DNA of 64,000 nt from Aquilaria yunnanensis (lineage: Eukaryota; Streptophyta; Magnoliopsida; Malvales; Thymelaeaceae), in NCBI GenBank assembly GCA_039654915.1, contig CM077593.1:57356501-57420500 (forward strand), written 5' to 3'. A program made the position numbers and the translations under genes. The notes under the pieces are model-generated. The model did no database searches and was not told the DNA's origin. It saw only the letters and a list, made by a program, of their open reading frames with translations. This document shows positions 47,201 to 59,700 of this stretch, in pieces (the stretch's first letter is position 1; every line of letters begins with the position of its first letter).

Positions 47201-48206
47201 AGATGACATACTACTCATCGGCAATGACAATCCTAAGCTACAGTCTGTGAAGACTTGGCTAGGGAAATGTTTCTCTATGAAGGACTTGGGTGAAGCAGCC
47301 TATGTGTTAGGCATCAGGATCTATAGAGATAGATCTAGAAAGCTTTTTGGCCTAAGTCAAAGTACATATATTGACAAGGTGCTAAAGAGGTTTAGCATGC
47401 AAGATTCCAAGAAAGGATTCTTGCCCATGTCACATGGTATCACTCTTTCTAGATCTCAGTGTCCAAGTACAACTGAGGAGAGAGAGCGCATGAGTAAGAT
47501 TCCATATGCCTCAGCAATTGGATCTATCATGTATGCCATGATATGTACTCGTCCCGATGTCTCATATGCTTTGAGCATGACGAGTAGGTACCAATCGAAC
47601 CCCGGTGAGAGTCACTAGACAACTGTTAAGAACATCCTTAAGTACTTACGAAGGACTAAGGATGCATTCTTGGTCTTCGGAGGTGAAGATGAGCTCGTTG
47701 TAAGGGGTTACATCGATGCAAGCTTCCAATCCAATAAGGATGATTTTAGATCACAATCTGGTTATGTGTTTTGTATTGGTGGTGGTGCTGTGAGCTGGAA
47801 GAGTTAAAAGCAAGAGACAGTAGCTGACTCTACAACAGAATCTGAGCACATTGCCGCCTTTGATGCCGTGAAGGAGGCAGTTTGGATCAAGAAGTTCATC
47901 ACTGAACTTGGAGTGGTTCCAAGCATTGCCAACCCAATAGAGCTCTATTGTGACAATAATGGAGCAATCGTACAGGCTAAGGAACCTCGATCTCACCAGC
48001 GATCCAAACACATACTCCGACGCTATCATCTCATCTGGGAGATCATCGAGAGGGGTGATGTAAGGATATGGAGGACTTCGACAAACAGCAACATTGCTGA
48101 TCCACTGACAAAGCCCTTCACACAGCAGAAGCATGATAGCCATTCTAGGTGCATCGGTATTAGATACATGGATGATTGGCTTTTAGTGCAAGCGGGAGAT
48201 TGTTAG
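44238..48206 (+). pseudogene. gag-pol: Ty1/copia gag-pol of element G, four nonsense codons
   Basis: One frame throughout. Copia-type gag (~1-240), zinc knuckle CFHCKQPGHWKGNC (~250-263), protease LDTGCGAH (~298), GAG-pre-integrase HxxxxH...CxxC (~434-475), integrase core (DVCGPM ~495, RSDRGGEY ~557, Glu in VSERRN ~593), reverse transcriptase (46689-47400, YVDD near 47195) and RNase H to the end. Integrase before RT marks Ty1/copia. In-frame stops: TAG 46653-46655, TAG 47058-47060, TAG 47616-47618 and TAA 47805-47807; the first and third stand where Trp is usual. No frameshift was seen. The final stop TAG 48204-48206 lies in the 3' LTR (TGTTAG). It may still be complemented in trans. Confidence 0.93.
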
Positions 48207-49590
48207 TGTTGTGCCCAAAAAGCCAATCACGCGATCATTGTATTTTTGCACATCGAGTCATGATATTTTATTGAGGCATTAATCCAGCAATTATGTTTGT
48301 TGTTTTGTTTCGGTGTAACGTAATAAACATAATTGTAACCCTAGAATAATGATATTCTTAAACGTCCCTAGTATAGTATTATTGTGGAGCGGGTTGCAAT
48401 AATACATAACGACTAGCATAAGTAGAGACTAATATGAGATATGTAGACTACATTTGGCTACAAGTTAGAGAACTTATGTACTGGACCGACGCACCATGAG
48501 AACACTTCATGGATCGTTATATGAGTGTCATAAGTGATTCTCATAGTGATCATGGTATGTGTAGTCCTTCGACCTAAGATCATCAAGGTTCCCTACATGT
48601 GAGTCACATACTTTGATACTTTCCTTTGTTGCTCGTAACTAAGTGAACTTGAAGGAGGTCATTGGGTATGTCACATATCATGCGGAGGGATTTGTATGAT
48701 CAAGTGGGATTTGTCCCTCCTATGTAACGGGAGTGATATCTTAGAAAGTGCATGGCCATGCTCGCATGAGTTGATATACGATATTAATGTCATCAGCTTA
48801 AGTTAGTCTACTCGGTAATCAAGAAACCAAAGATTGGACTATACGAGAGTGACACATTCCATGTCTCGTGCTTAGTCTTGATATCTTGGACAAAGGGACA
48901 ATGGCATATATCGGTGATGATCGTAAAGGTTTAGTCGAATTACCGACAATCTTGTCACTTGGGTAGCAATGATGTGTTGCTAGACACCGCTCATTGCTTA
49001 TGATCATAAATGTCATTTATGATCATTGCCAACGTGGAAAGAGCCTATTGGGTTGCACAAATAGAGCTATTTGGATCATTAGAGTGCATGGGCTAATTAT
49101 TTGGCTTATCGTTCCACTTTAATTTCCTATTAATAATGGGCCCAAGAGTTGAGCCATTATTAAGCCCGAAATTAAAGCCTAATTGGAATAGGGTTTTGAA
49201 ACCCATTAGGCCTGGAAGTTGAGGCTCACTATAAATACAACTTCTAGTAAGAAATTCGCAGGTCTCCTTGCCCTAGCCTCCCAAAAGGATAGCCGCACTC
49301 TTCTCTTGCAATTCCTTGGAGGACGCAAGTTAGCACTGCGAGCACAAGAGAAACGGATCTGCCGGGACGTGGTGTAAGCGTGGTGATCTTGAGAGGCTCG
49401 TGTGGATACCATAAAGAGCCTGAACACGTCAACTGTTCAGGTTTTGTGATTCGACTCTACAGTTGAGTGAGAGATCTCAACCGAAAATTAGGTATGAAAA
49501 TTTTTGATCACCCGGTTTGCCCCGTTTCACTTGGATCTTGGAGGTTTTCGGTTAAATTCCGCTGCACTGTTTGGCTCCCGAAACCCAACA
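48201..49590 (+). repeat. 3' LTR of copia G (1390 bp)
   Basis: Starts TGTTAGTGTTGTGCCC directly after the purine-rich AAGCGGGAGAT and ends AAACCCAACA, followed by GTCCC. Differs from the 5' LTR by many substitutions and a ~25-bp deletion near 48740. Confidence 0.95.
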
Positions 49591-49595
49591 GTCCC

Positions 49596-50306
49596 CGGAC
49601 TATTTTTCTGGGGATGAGCCTCCAACGCCCAAGTCAGCGTTTGGAAATGGAGAGTAAGTAACGAGTAGAGGGATTTTCCCCTTGGAGTCGGATCCCCTTA
49701 CCTGGGGCGTTTCCCGAATATTTATAGGGAGGTGGACAGTAGAAGTTCATTTGACACAGCCTGCCCAGATCTTGACATGTGTTCGGTCAGATGCGATTCG
49801 TACCTTCGGGGAAAGGGGGAGCATTTAGTCGACCACAGGCCGTCTGGCCAGGAGCCTAGGTCATACAAGGGCGGCGTGTCAGAGCGTGTCTGAGGAAGGC
49901 GTGTCTGGGAACCTACGAGTACGGTGTGTCAGAGGTTCCTTAATTGTTTCTACCGTACTCCTGAGATCCCCTCGGTAAAAGAGAGCTCTTCAGAACAGGA
50001 GTTCCTTCCGAGATCATTTCAGTAATCTGGGAATATCTTCACCAAGGGTGGTCCCATTCGGGGACGTTCCTCCTTGCCGAAGGTGGGTTGGTCATCTTAC
50101 CGAGGATGGCGATGCACCATATTCCCGAGGTTGGTACTGTCGTCTCCAAGGGTGATGAAGGATCACTGTGGTCAGATGTAAGAGGGGCCGAACACCCTTC
50201 TTTCCGAAGTCGGTGCTTGCGTTCCTTGCGGTCAATACTCTACTTTCTGAGGGTGGTGTTTTCCCCGAGCTTACGGGTTTGAAGGGTGATAGCACTTCGG
50301 CTTTCA
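49596..50306 (-). repeat. 5' LTR of element B, U3/R-side piece
   Basis: Continues the LTR broken at 29472 and ends at 50306, where the minus-strand start reads TGAAAGCC against TGATAGCC in the 3' copy. A minus-strand TATAAATA lies at 49726-49719. Followed by the duplication CTCCA (50307-50311). Confidence 0.92.
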
Positions 50307-50311
50307 CTCCA

Positions 50312-52706
50312 CTAGGAATGAGATTAAGGAAGGCCATGAGAGAAGATGCAGGACAAGGCAGAGAGATCATAGAGAGCATTACCATAAAGAGGGCTTTCAC
50401 AGATCTAGGAAGCACGGATCAGAGGATGTAGAAGGCCTAGATGAAGACAGACTATTGGAGAGGTTTCAAGGCCTAAGACCTCCACAATTTGATGGAAGAG
50501 CTGGGCTAGAGAAATTTGAGGAGTGGTTAGTGTTCATAGAAAAAATGTTTGAGAGGATGCCACTTAGCTCCACCAAGAGAGTGTCACTGGCTACCTACAA
50601 TTTGGTAGGCAGTGTAGAGATGTGGTGGAGAAACACCAAAGACAGGTATGCTCTCCAGAATGGCAGAAGGCCAAGAAGAGATATTCAGATGAGCTGGCCA
50701 GAGTTTACACAACTGTTCCAGGAATAGTACATCAGTAACGCCATCAAGGATATGAAGCAAGCTGAATTTGATGCTCTAAGGCAGGACCACCTCAGTGTCC
50801 TAGAGTATGAGCACCAATTCAATCAGTTGGTGAGGTATGCTCCTTAGTATCATGGTCTGAAGGAGTTGAAGGCCACATTATTTGTTAGAGGCCTAAAGTC
50901 AGACATTAGAAAGGCTGTTAGACCTTTTGGAGCAGTTACATACTATGAAGTAGTGCAGAAAGCTCTATTAGTAAAGTAAGAAGAGTATGAGACTAAGTAC
51001 TTTCCCAATGGACCAAGGGAAAGTAGTTAGGTAGGAGGCAAGTAGAAAAGGCCACCACATGGAAAGGGAATTGCCAAGAATTCTCATCTTGGTGGTGAGG
51101 GCAAGGTTATGGGGAAGTTCCCTAGCCTAAGGTGCTCTAAATGCAAGAAGTTTCATGGAAAGAAACCTTGCTATTTTGACACCCATGTGTGTCTAAGATG
51201 TGGATCCATGGATCATTGGATCAAAGACTGTCCAGAGGCTCAAAGGAGGCCACAAGACCAAGTTCTAATAAGGCCTATTGGGGCAGGACTTAGAGGAAGA
51301 GCAACTAAGGTGGGATAGCAGAGGCCAGTTCCTCCAGTGCCTCGACCTCTAGTGTAGAGAGCTGGCAGAGTCGTCTAAGTGGAGAGGCTAGAGACATCAG
51401 AGCAGGGAGGAGCACTAAGAGGTAACATTTACTTTAATAGTATGCATGTTAGTGTTTTGTTTGATACTGGTGCATTTGTGTCTACAGTGGCTAGGAATTT
51501 TGTTGAAGCCATGAAATTGGCTATTGAAATTAAACCTAGGATATCCTTAGTGAAAACAGTGGTAGTCAATGTCTTTTCACTAATGACCTAGCTAAGGATT
51601 GTGAGCTAGTAGTAGGAAAGACTAAGGTTTTGACTAATCTACTAGTGTTGGACATTCCTAAGTATGATTAAGTGCTGGGTATGAATTGGCTTGCTTTCAT
51701 AACATAAGAATTGATTGTGCTAAGAGGGAAATCACATTGCCTGATGGTGAAATGCATGCATTAGTGAATTCTAAGGAATTAGTGTATAAAATGCATGGCA
51801 TGGAGCTAGAGGTACTAGATGAGATACCTGTGATTTCTAAGCATGATTATTGTTATGCATTGAATGAATGGCACTGTGATGAGGAAGTGGACAGAATACC
51901 TATAGTGAGAGACTTTCCACAAGTCTTTCCTAAAGACCTGTCAGGTATTCTTCCACAAAGGGAGATTGAGTGTGAAATCAAGCTACAACCAGAAGCTAGT
52001 CCAATATCCATACCTCCTCACAAAATGCCAATCACAGAGATGAATGAGCTCAAGAAACAACTTGATGAACTTCTTGAAAAAGGGTTCATAAGGCCAAGTG
52101 TTTCACCATGGGGAGCCCATGTTCTCTTTGTGAAAAAGAAGGATGTATCTTTGAGATTATGCATTGACAACAGAAAGCTCAATGCAGTGACTATCTAGAA
52201 CAAGTATCCACTCCCTAGGATTGAGGATCTTTTTGATCAACTCAAGGGAGCTAAGATCTTCTACAAGATAGAATTGAGATCTGGATACTTCCAGTTGAGA
52301 GTAAAGCAAGAGGACATTCCTAAGACTGCATTTAGGACCAAATATGGGCATTATGAGGACACAATCATGCCATTTGGTTTGACTAATGCCCCAGCTACTT
52401 TCATTAACCTGATGAGCAGGATGTTCAGACCACATTTGGACAAATTTATGTTGTGTTCATTCATGATATCCTAGTGTATTCCAAGGATGAAAATGAACAT
52501 GAACATCATCTGAAGATTGTCTTAAAGACTCTGTTGGAACATCAGCTTTATGCCAAATTATCCAAGTGTCAATTTTGGATAAAGGAAGTTTTCTTTCCTA
52601 GGGCACATCATAGATGCACAAGGCCTTAAGGCAGACCTTGAAAAGGCCAAGGTAGTGCAAGAATGGGAAAGACCAAAATCTGTAAAGGAAATAAGAAGTT
52701 TCCTAG
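50312..52706 (+). pseudogene. gag-pol of element E, middle part, decayed
   Basis: Continuation of E gag after B. Gag capsid domain from ~50455 (SVEMWWRN), zinc knuckle CLRCGSMDHWIKDC (51190-51231), protease VLFDTGAFVST (51453-51485), pre-RT linker [10 protein letters not shown], reverse transcriptase start [15 protein letters not shown] (52068-52110), [16 protein letters not shown] and [10 protein letters not shown] (52276). The catalytic motif survives as HDILVYS (near 52462-52482), with the first Asp of the usual pair lost. More than ten stops and several shifts; many stops stand where a Gln codon is expected. F cuts it at 52706 just after the IRSFL motif. Closest in this window to H. Confidence 0.9.
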
Positions 52707-53619
52707 TGATAGCCGAAGGGTAATCACCCTTGAAGGATCTCTCGTGTGTACATCATCGTGGGCCCACAAATCACCTTTGGTCAGGAGCAGGCGACCAGAC
52801 TTCAACAAAAAGAGGGCCTTAAGCATCATCGGACAAGCCGGATAGGCGTTGCCTTCGGGGTACACGTCAAACCAGATTCGGTGACAGAGGGATAACCTTA
52901 GAATGACTCCACATACCTAAGCCCACCTTCGGTTATTCTTTGGACCACCTTTGGGACATAACCTCGAGAGTACCATCGCCAAAGACCTGAGCCTAACCTC
53001 GGGAAAGTCCAGCAGAAGGTGTCTGCCATAAAATAAAGGGCCTCCCTCCGAAGATGTTCACATCCTCGAGGAACCCTTGGACCTCGTGGGAATTTGGTCA
53101 CCTAGAAAGGCCATGAGGACTTACGACTAGATAGCTTGGGAGTCTTTGACACACCATGCTCGTACGACTCCCGATACGCCGCCCCCAGACCCACTCTGAC
53201 ACGCTGTTCTCAAGTGGCATAGGCTATTGGCCGAACGGCCTTCGGTCGGCTAACAGCCCTTCCAAAGGTACGAATCACATCTAGCCAAACACGTGTCATG
53301 ATCTTGGCAGCTTGTGTCAAATGAGCTTCTCCTATCTACCTCCTATAAATATTCGGGAGGCATCACAGGTAAGGGGACTCTCTCTCTCTCTCTCTTCATC
53401 AGACAACCTTCACCCCCTTCACTTATTTTTCACCTTCGAACACTAACTTGGGCATCGGAGATTCCCCCCCCGGAAAACCACTCCAGGGACCTCCTAACCT
53501 CTACTTCCTGTGTCTTCCAGGTGGTCCTCCCAGAACGTATTCTCTTTGGACGTTCCTCCAGCACCAAAAGTTCCTATCACCCTCATCATGGTACAGAGTG
53601 GAGATGCTGATGCGCATCA
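52707..53619 (+). repeat. 5' LTR of element F (913 bp)
   Basis: Begins TGATAGCCGAAGGG and ends GCGCATCA, two bases before the primer site. It has a TATA box (CTATAAATA near 53343), a CT microsatellite (about 53379-53394) and the U5 stem-loop block (about 53456-53504). An ATG at 53588 lies 32 nt before the LTR end, as in A, B and C. Confidence 0.88.
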
Positions 53620-53621
53620 CT

Positions 53622-53639
53622 TGGCGCCGTCTGTGGGAA
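53622..53639 (+). other. Primer binding site, element F
   Basis: TGGCGCCGTCTGTGGGAA-type site, two bases after the LTR end, matching A, B and C. Confidence 0.8.
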
Positions 53640-53769
53640 GCCTCCCCTAGGTCGCCGTCGTAGAGACTCGGCGCTCAAAGGACAAAGGGCTCCCAAAGTC
53701 CCCCTCGGTGCCCGAGGCTCAACCGATGACCACACAGCCTGTGGCAGAAGCTTTTGTACTAGAAGATGA

Positions 53770-55184
53770 TGTTAGTGTTGTGCCCAAAAGCAAATCATGA
53801 GATGATTGTATTTTCGCACATTGAGTCATGATATTTTATTAAGGCATTAATCCAGCAGTTATGTTTGTTGTTTTGTTTCTGCGTAACTTAACAAACATAA
53901 CTGTAACCCTAGAATAGTGATATTCTTAAATGTCCCTGGTCTAGTATTATTGTGGAGTGGGTTGCAATAATACATAACGACTAGCATATGTGAAGACTAA
54001 TATAAGATATGTAGTCTACATATGGGTACAAGTTGAAGAAGTTGTGTACTGGACCGACCCACCATGAGAACACTACATGGATCGTTATATGAGTGTCATA
54101 AGTGATTCTCATAGTGATCATGGTATATGTAGTCCTTCGACCTAAGATCATCAAGGTTCCCTACATGTGAGTCACATACTTTGATACTTTCCTTTGTTGC
54201 TCATAACTGAGTGAACTTGAAGGAGGTCATTGGGTATGTCACATATCATGTGGAGGGATTTGTATGATCAAGATGGGATTTGTCCCTCCTATGTAACAGG
54301 AGTGATATCTCCGGGCCCCTTAATAGAGTAAGACTGAGAAAAATGCATGGCCATGCTAGGATGAGTTGATATACGATATCAATGTCATCAGTTTAAGTTG
54401 GTCTACTCGGTAATCAAGAAACCAAAGATTGGGCTATACAAGAGTGACACATTCCATGTCTCGTGCTTAGTCTTGATATCTTGGACAAAGGGACAATGGC
54501 ATATATCGATGATGATCATTAAGGGTTAGTCGAAATATCGACAATCTTGTCACTTGGGTAGCAATGATGTGTTGCTAGACACCGCTCATTGCTTATGATC
54601 ATAAATGTGATTTATGATCATTGCCAACGTGGTAAGAGCCTATTGGGTCGCACACATAGAGCTATTTGGATCATTAGAGTGCATGGGCTAATAATTTGGG
54701 TTTTGGTTTCACAATAATTTCGTATTAATAATGGGCCTAATAGTTGAGCCATTATTAAGCCTGAAATTAAAGCCTAATTGGATTAAGGCTTTGAAACCTA
54801 TTAGGCTTGGAAGTTGAGTCTCATTATAAATACAACTTCTAGTGAGAAATTTGCAGGTCTCCTTGCCCTAGCCCCCAAAAGGACAGCCACACTCTTCTTT
54901 TGCAATTCCTTGGAGGACGCAAGCTAGCACTGCGAGCGTAAGAAAAATGCATCTACCGGGACGTGGTGGAAGCGTGGTGATCCCGAGAGGCTCGTGTGGA
55001 TACCATAGAGAGCCTGAACATGTCAACTGTTCAGGTTTTGTGATTCGACTCTACTGTTGAGTGAGAGATCTCAACCGAAAATTAGGTATGAAAATTTTTG
55101 AACACCCGGTTTACCCCGTTTCACTTAGATCCTGGGGGGTTTCGGTTAAATTTCGCTACACTGTTTGGCTCCTGACACCCAATA
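53770..55184 (+). repeat. Solo LTR of the copia G family (1415 bp)
   Basis: Starts TGTTAGTGTTGTGCCC; ends CACCCAATA, one base off the usual AACA. Flanked by the perfect duplication GATGA (53765-53769 and 55185-55189). A TATA-like CATTATAAATAC is retained near 54824. Inserted in F gag. Confidence 0.94.
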
Positions 55185-55910
55185 GATGACCATGCCCTTA
55201 CAGTGATGATAGGCTTCTTACGAGACTTCGCACGCTCCATCATCACTGAAATGACTCAGCAGCTCAATTACAGGTTTCTCCAACCTCCTCTGGTCTGAAG
55301 GGCCTCTCCCCCGGCTGCGCGTCGGGAAAGGAGTTCAAGGTCCACCCACCAAAGCTCAGGAAGCGAGAACTCCCTTGATGCATCTTCAACAGTGAATAAG
55401 CCCATTGAGGCACGGCCCACCAGGGGGGGAGCCCCAAAAGAAACTAGGGCCTCCTGCCAACGAAGCGCATTCCCTTACCGAAGGTCGCAGTCTCCTCACC
55501 ATCGAAGTTATTCTCCAAGGAGGAGAGGAATTCGCCATTACCGGCGAACACTAGGAACAAGGTGAAGCTAACACAGCTGTCCTCATGGAGAAAATCCTGG
55601 GAAGACTAGAGAAGGTTGAGAGGCAGATCTCCTAAAAACCAGTCTGGTGTAGGCTGTCTGACTCTTACACTGGAGAAGAGTCACCCTTCGTGCACGAGGT
55701 CGTGGAGGCGCCCATGCCCAGTGATTTCAGGGTGCCACGCCTGGAAACTTATGACGGGCGTAGTGACCCCCAGGCGCACCTAATGAAATATAAGCAAAGC
55801 ATGGTACTCCATGGCACAGATGATGCTACTCTCTGTAAGTGTTTCGAGGTAACGCTCTCGGGTCCAGCAATGACATGGTATAACTCTTTGGGCCACGGAA
55901 GCTTGCTAAG

Positions 55911-56777
55911 TGATAGCCAAAGGCTGTCGCCTCAATCTGGCCGAATACCCTGCCACAACAACGGCCGGAAGAACTGGCGCTTCCCGGGAATAGGTGGAAT
56001 CATGCACCTCGGGAGATAGCCTGAGAGCTCCGAGCCTCAGCACGCCAGTAAAACTTGAGGACTCCATTCGCCCCCCAAGGTTGTGAACAACGCGCCTTCG
56101 GAAAAGTGGCACCAGACATTGCTGCCCGAACATGATATCCCCGAAGGCGGAACCCCCTGGAACTGGGAACCCCCGAACTGAGGGTAGGCTTCCCGAAGAG
56201 GCTCTGTCCGAACTAGAGAACGACCTCGCCCAGGGACCTCGGGAGTACGGCAGGCGCATTTAAGGAAGCATTTAAGGAAGCCTCTGACACGTCCCACCAC
56301 AGACGTAAAAAGTCGCCCTGACGCGCAGACGCCATCAGAATCATATCATGGCCCGTCTCAGCACAAGGCTCGAGGCCATCTAGCTACCAACTATCTGTCC
56401 CCTACGCCCAGACGTTCAGGAGCATCCGACCGCACACGTGTCATGATCTGAACGGGCTAGGTATTCCTATATATACAGGAAATAAATACTTGACAGGAGG
56501 TTGGCAGGCCGGAGATACAGCTCCCATACTCTGAGAAAAGACCAGGCGAGACTTTTCTGCCTTTCTCTTTGAGCTAGTGGCTTTCTCCTTCTTCCGGCCA
56601 CCACTGACTTGGGCGTCGGAGGCTCCCCCCCCGGAAAAACACTCCGGGGGCCTCCTAACCCTGTTTCTCAGTTTTCCAGGTACTCTCCTAGAGGCGATCC
56701 ACCTTCCAGGCATTCTTCCTCCTAGAAGTCTCCTCAACAGTCATCATGACTCACAACAATGAGGCCCTGGGCCATCA
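55911..56777 (+). repeat. 5' LTR of element C (867 bp)
   Basis: TGATAGCC to CCATCA, same length as the A LTR, with a scatter of substitutions. TATA box at 56468-56477, U5 stem-loop at 56618-56655, start ATG at 56746. Confidence 0.95.
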
Positions 56778-59700
56778 TTTGGCGCCGTCTGTGGGAACCC
56801 GCTCGCAGATTGCCGTCGTTGAGACTCGGCGTTCTAAGGACAAGGGACTCCCAAGGTCCTCGTCCGCGCCTGAGATACAACCGGCTGCTGAGCAGACACT
56901 CCCAGAGACTTCTACGCCCGAGGAGGACCGCCCTCTGGTAATCACCATGAGCTTCTTGAGGGACTTTCAGCGCTCGGTCGTTGCTGAAATGACTCAGCAG
57001 ATCGACCGAAGATGGCCACAGCAGTCGCAGGCCCAGAAACCCTCCTCATCAACACGCCCTCGGGAGAGAAGCCCCAAGTCTACACACCGCAGTTCAGAAA
57101 GTGGAGATCCTCGCGGAGAATCATCCACAGAAGATATAGCCCTCGGGAAACGGCCTGTGGGACAAACCGGGTCCAAGCGACCGAGAGTCTCACAGCGAAG
57201 CAGTTCGTCGCCTGAGGTGAGGGCCCTGACCCCTCCGCGCCGAACTCGCTCCCCGAAAAGGCGCCGTCGATCACCCTCCCGCGAAAATGGTCCTAGCGCC
57301 ACTGCGCTTATGGAAAGGATATTGGCACGGCTGGACAGAGTGGAAAAGCAAGTGACCAGAAAACCCGTTTGGGACAGGCTGTCGGGGGCGTTATGCGAAG
57401 ATGGCTCCCCGTTTATTCGCACCGTCGTTGAGGCAGCTATGCCAGGCGACTTCAGAGTGCCTAGGCTGGAGATCTATGATGGCCGGACTGATCCACAGGC
57501 CCATCTGACGAAGTACAGGCGGAGCATGATAATGCACGGAGCTGATGACGCTACCATGTGCAAATGCTTTGAAGTCACCCTCACGGGCCCAGCAACAGCA
57601 TGGTACAATTCGTTGCCCCCAGGGACTATCACTGAGTTTCAGGAGTTGTCCACAGCCTTCACCCAGCAGTTCATTGGGAGCAGGCCGACGGCCAAAATGC
57701 CTGTACAGATGTTCGACATAGAGCAGAGAAACGGAGAGACGATCCGAGACTATGTCGAACGATTCAACAGGGAAGCACTCAGCGTCCCGGACTTCCGGCC
57801 CGAAATCCGCATCCTCGCTATGACACGGGGCCTTCGGCGTGACTCACAGCTGTTCTACGAGTTCTCAAAGGACCCCCCGGAGACCCTCGGAGAATTTTAC
57901 CGAAGGGCAGAGCAGCACATGACAGCCGAGGAATTGAGGATGGCGGGGCCGAAGTCTGATCATCACCGCGCCGAAGGGTCCAGCCAGCAAGCTCGGTATC
58001 TTTCTGAACACACAGGTCGACCACGGCGAATGCGAGGAAAGAAACCTCAAAGTTTCACACCCTTGAGCACGACACGGACCAACATTCTCATGGCGCTGGA
58101 GAGGCAAGGGACGCAGATTCGGCGGCCAAAGGCCATGGCCGCCGATAATAAGAAGAATGCCAAGAAGTTCTGCCAGTTTCATCGCGACCACGGTCATGAC
58201 ACCGAAGACTGCTTCCAGCTGAAGAAGTACATAGAGTCGCTGATCAAACAGGGCCAACTTCGCAAGTATCTGCGGATGCCCTCCCCTAAAGGCAGAAAAG
58301 AGGAGGAAGAGAGGGCCGAAAACGAGGACTATGACTCCGACAGGCGGAGAAACAGAAGTCCAAAAAGGCGCCTTCCACCTCCAGTAGGGGTCATCCAAAC
58401 CATCACCACGGGGCTCCCATCCTCGGAAAGAAAGCGGAAGGCCAGAGAAATTGCTGTTATGGAGTATCAAAGTCCATCAAAGAAATTGGCTCGCAAAGAT
58501 GGCTCCACTGTCGTCTTCCCCCACGACGACCCGCTGCTGATAATGGCGAGAATAGGGAACTGGGACGTCAAGAGAGTGTTGCTTGATGATGGCTCAAATG
58601 CTGACGTCCTATTCTCGCACTTACTGCCGTGCCTGGGCATCACCAGCAGCGAGCTGAAACCTGTCACCACGCCCACCTTCGGCGTTGGGCCATCCGAACT
58701 ACCCGTCCTCGGATGGATCGACCTCCCTTTGATGATGAAAGGCACTTCGGTAGACGGAGCAGCTGAGTTGTACGCGTCCACAATGACAAGATTCATCGTC
58801 ATGGATGTCCCGTCTTCGTACAACGCCATCCTTGGAAGGCAGACTCAGGGGAACCTGCACATTCGCCCCGATGTGAAGTACTTGACTGTCACATTCGCCA
58901 CCAAGGATGGAGATGCAGAGGTCTTCATCGACCAAGCCGAGGTAAGAAAGGTGTTTGTAAAAACACGAAAGGCTCCGGCAAACAGCTCTACACAAACGGT
59001 GGAGGCAAAGGCGCAGGAGAAAGGCAAAGAAGGAGATCCCCCAGAAGCAGAAACGGAAGCAGTAGATCTTGTCCCAGGACAATCTACCCGAATAGGGAAG
59101 AGCTTGGCCAAAGGTGATAAGGAAAATCTTGTATCCTTTCTGCTAAAAAATAAAGATCTGTTTGCCTACTCGCCGAAAGACATGCCAGGAGTGAACCCTG
59201 GCATAATACAGCACAGCCTCAAAGTAAGCCCGGAAGCAAAACCTGTCAGGCAAAAGAAACGAAGCATCTCAGCCCACAAAAGCAACTTTGTGAAAACCGA
59301 AGTCCAGCGCCTATTGGATGCTGAAGTTATCAGGGAGGTCAAATACCCCGAATGGTTAAGCAACGTGGTCATCGCCACAAAAGAAGGTAGCAGCAAACTC
59401 CGGATGTGCATTGATTTCAGAAACTTGAACGATGCTTGCCCGAAAGACTCATTTCCCCTCCCGCCAATAGATCAACTGGTAGATTCAACGGCCGAATACG
59501 GGCTCCTGAGCTTCCTAGATGCCTTCAGCGGCTACCATCAGATAAGGATGGACCCGGAAGATGAAGAGAAAACTGCCTTCATCACCGAGGGAGGAACGTA
59601 CTGCTATATAAGAATGCCCTTCGGGCTGAAAAATGCAAGAGCCACCTACCAGAGACTGATGAACAAGGTCTTTAAAGACCAAATGGGGAGAAACATGGAA

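Larger units (their letters stand above)
29473..49590 (+). mobile_element. Ty1/copia element G, containing gypsy element H
   Basis: Flanked by the perfect duplication GTCCC (29468-29472 and 49591-49595) within B's 5' LTR. 5' LTR in two pieces (29473-29759 and 41535-42663), primer site 42665, leader, polyprotein 44238-48206 with four stops, 3' LTR 48201-49590. Without H the element is about 8.3 kb. By eye the first 287 bp of the two LTRs differ at about 19 sites, so it is much older than H. Three other LTRs of this family lie in the window. Confidence 0.95.
17326..50306 (-). mobile_element. Tat-lineage Ty3/gypsy element B (minus strand), heavily interrupted
   Basis: 3' LTR 17326-18164, antisense gene 18893-22772, gag-pol 29369-23224, primer site ending at 29335, and 5' LTR in two pieces (29338-29472 and 49596-50306). 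It is flanked by the duplication CTCCA and inserted in E gag. Insertions inside it: solo copia LTR 19676-21093, truncated solo copia LTR 26930-27530, and full copia element G 29473-49590. Gag-pol and the antisense gene both carry many stops. Related to A/C and F but a different family. Confidence 0.93.
14233..52706 (+). mobile_element. Old chromovirus-like Ty3/gypsy element E, split by B and F
   Basis: Visible pieces: 5' LTR 14233-16725, leader and start of gag 16726-17325, then gag to reverse transcriptase 50312-52706. The gap is Tat element B with duplication CTCCA at 17321-17325 and 50307-50311. At 52706 Tat element F interrupts it; the rest of pol and the 3' LTR are beyond the window. Gag and pol resemble those of H throughout, with many stops. 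It is the outer host of most nested insertions here. Confidence 0.85.
52707..55910 (+). mobile_element. Tat-lineage element F, 5' part
   Basis: 5' LTR 52707-53619, primer site 53622, start of gag 53588-53769 and, after a solo copia LTR, more gag 55190-55910, where element C is inserted. The left flank CCTAG would be the target duplication with E. The remainder lies beyond the window. Gag is closest to that of B. Confidence 0.88.
53588..55910 (+). pseudogene. gag of element F, broken
   Basis: ATG 53588 in U5; the primer site is read as LAPSVG; then a TAG near 53646 and VAVVETRRSKDKGLP as in A-C. A solo copia LTR (53770-55184) splits it. After it come IGFLRDF, a Ser/Arg-rich region with stops and shifts, and a clean capsid segment from 55690 (DFRVPRLETYDGRSDPQAHL, CFEVTLSGPAM) ending at 55910, where element C begins. 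Confidence 0.85.

Noticed and set aside
53375..53394. CT microsatellite as a regulatory GAGA-type site
   Set aside because: A simple repeat in one decayed LTR only; absent from B, A and C.
55690..56019. A 109-codon gag-like protein
   Set aside because: True F gag only to 55910; the rest is element C LTR read by chance.
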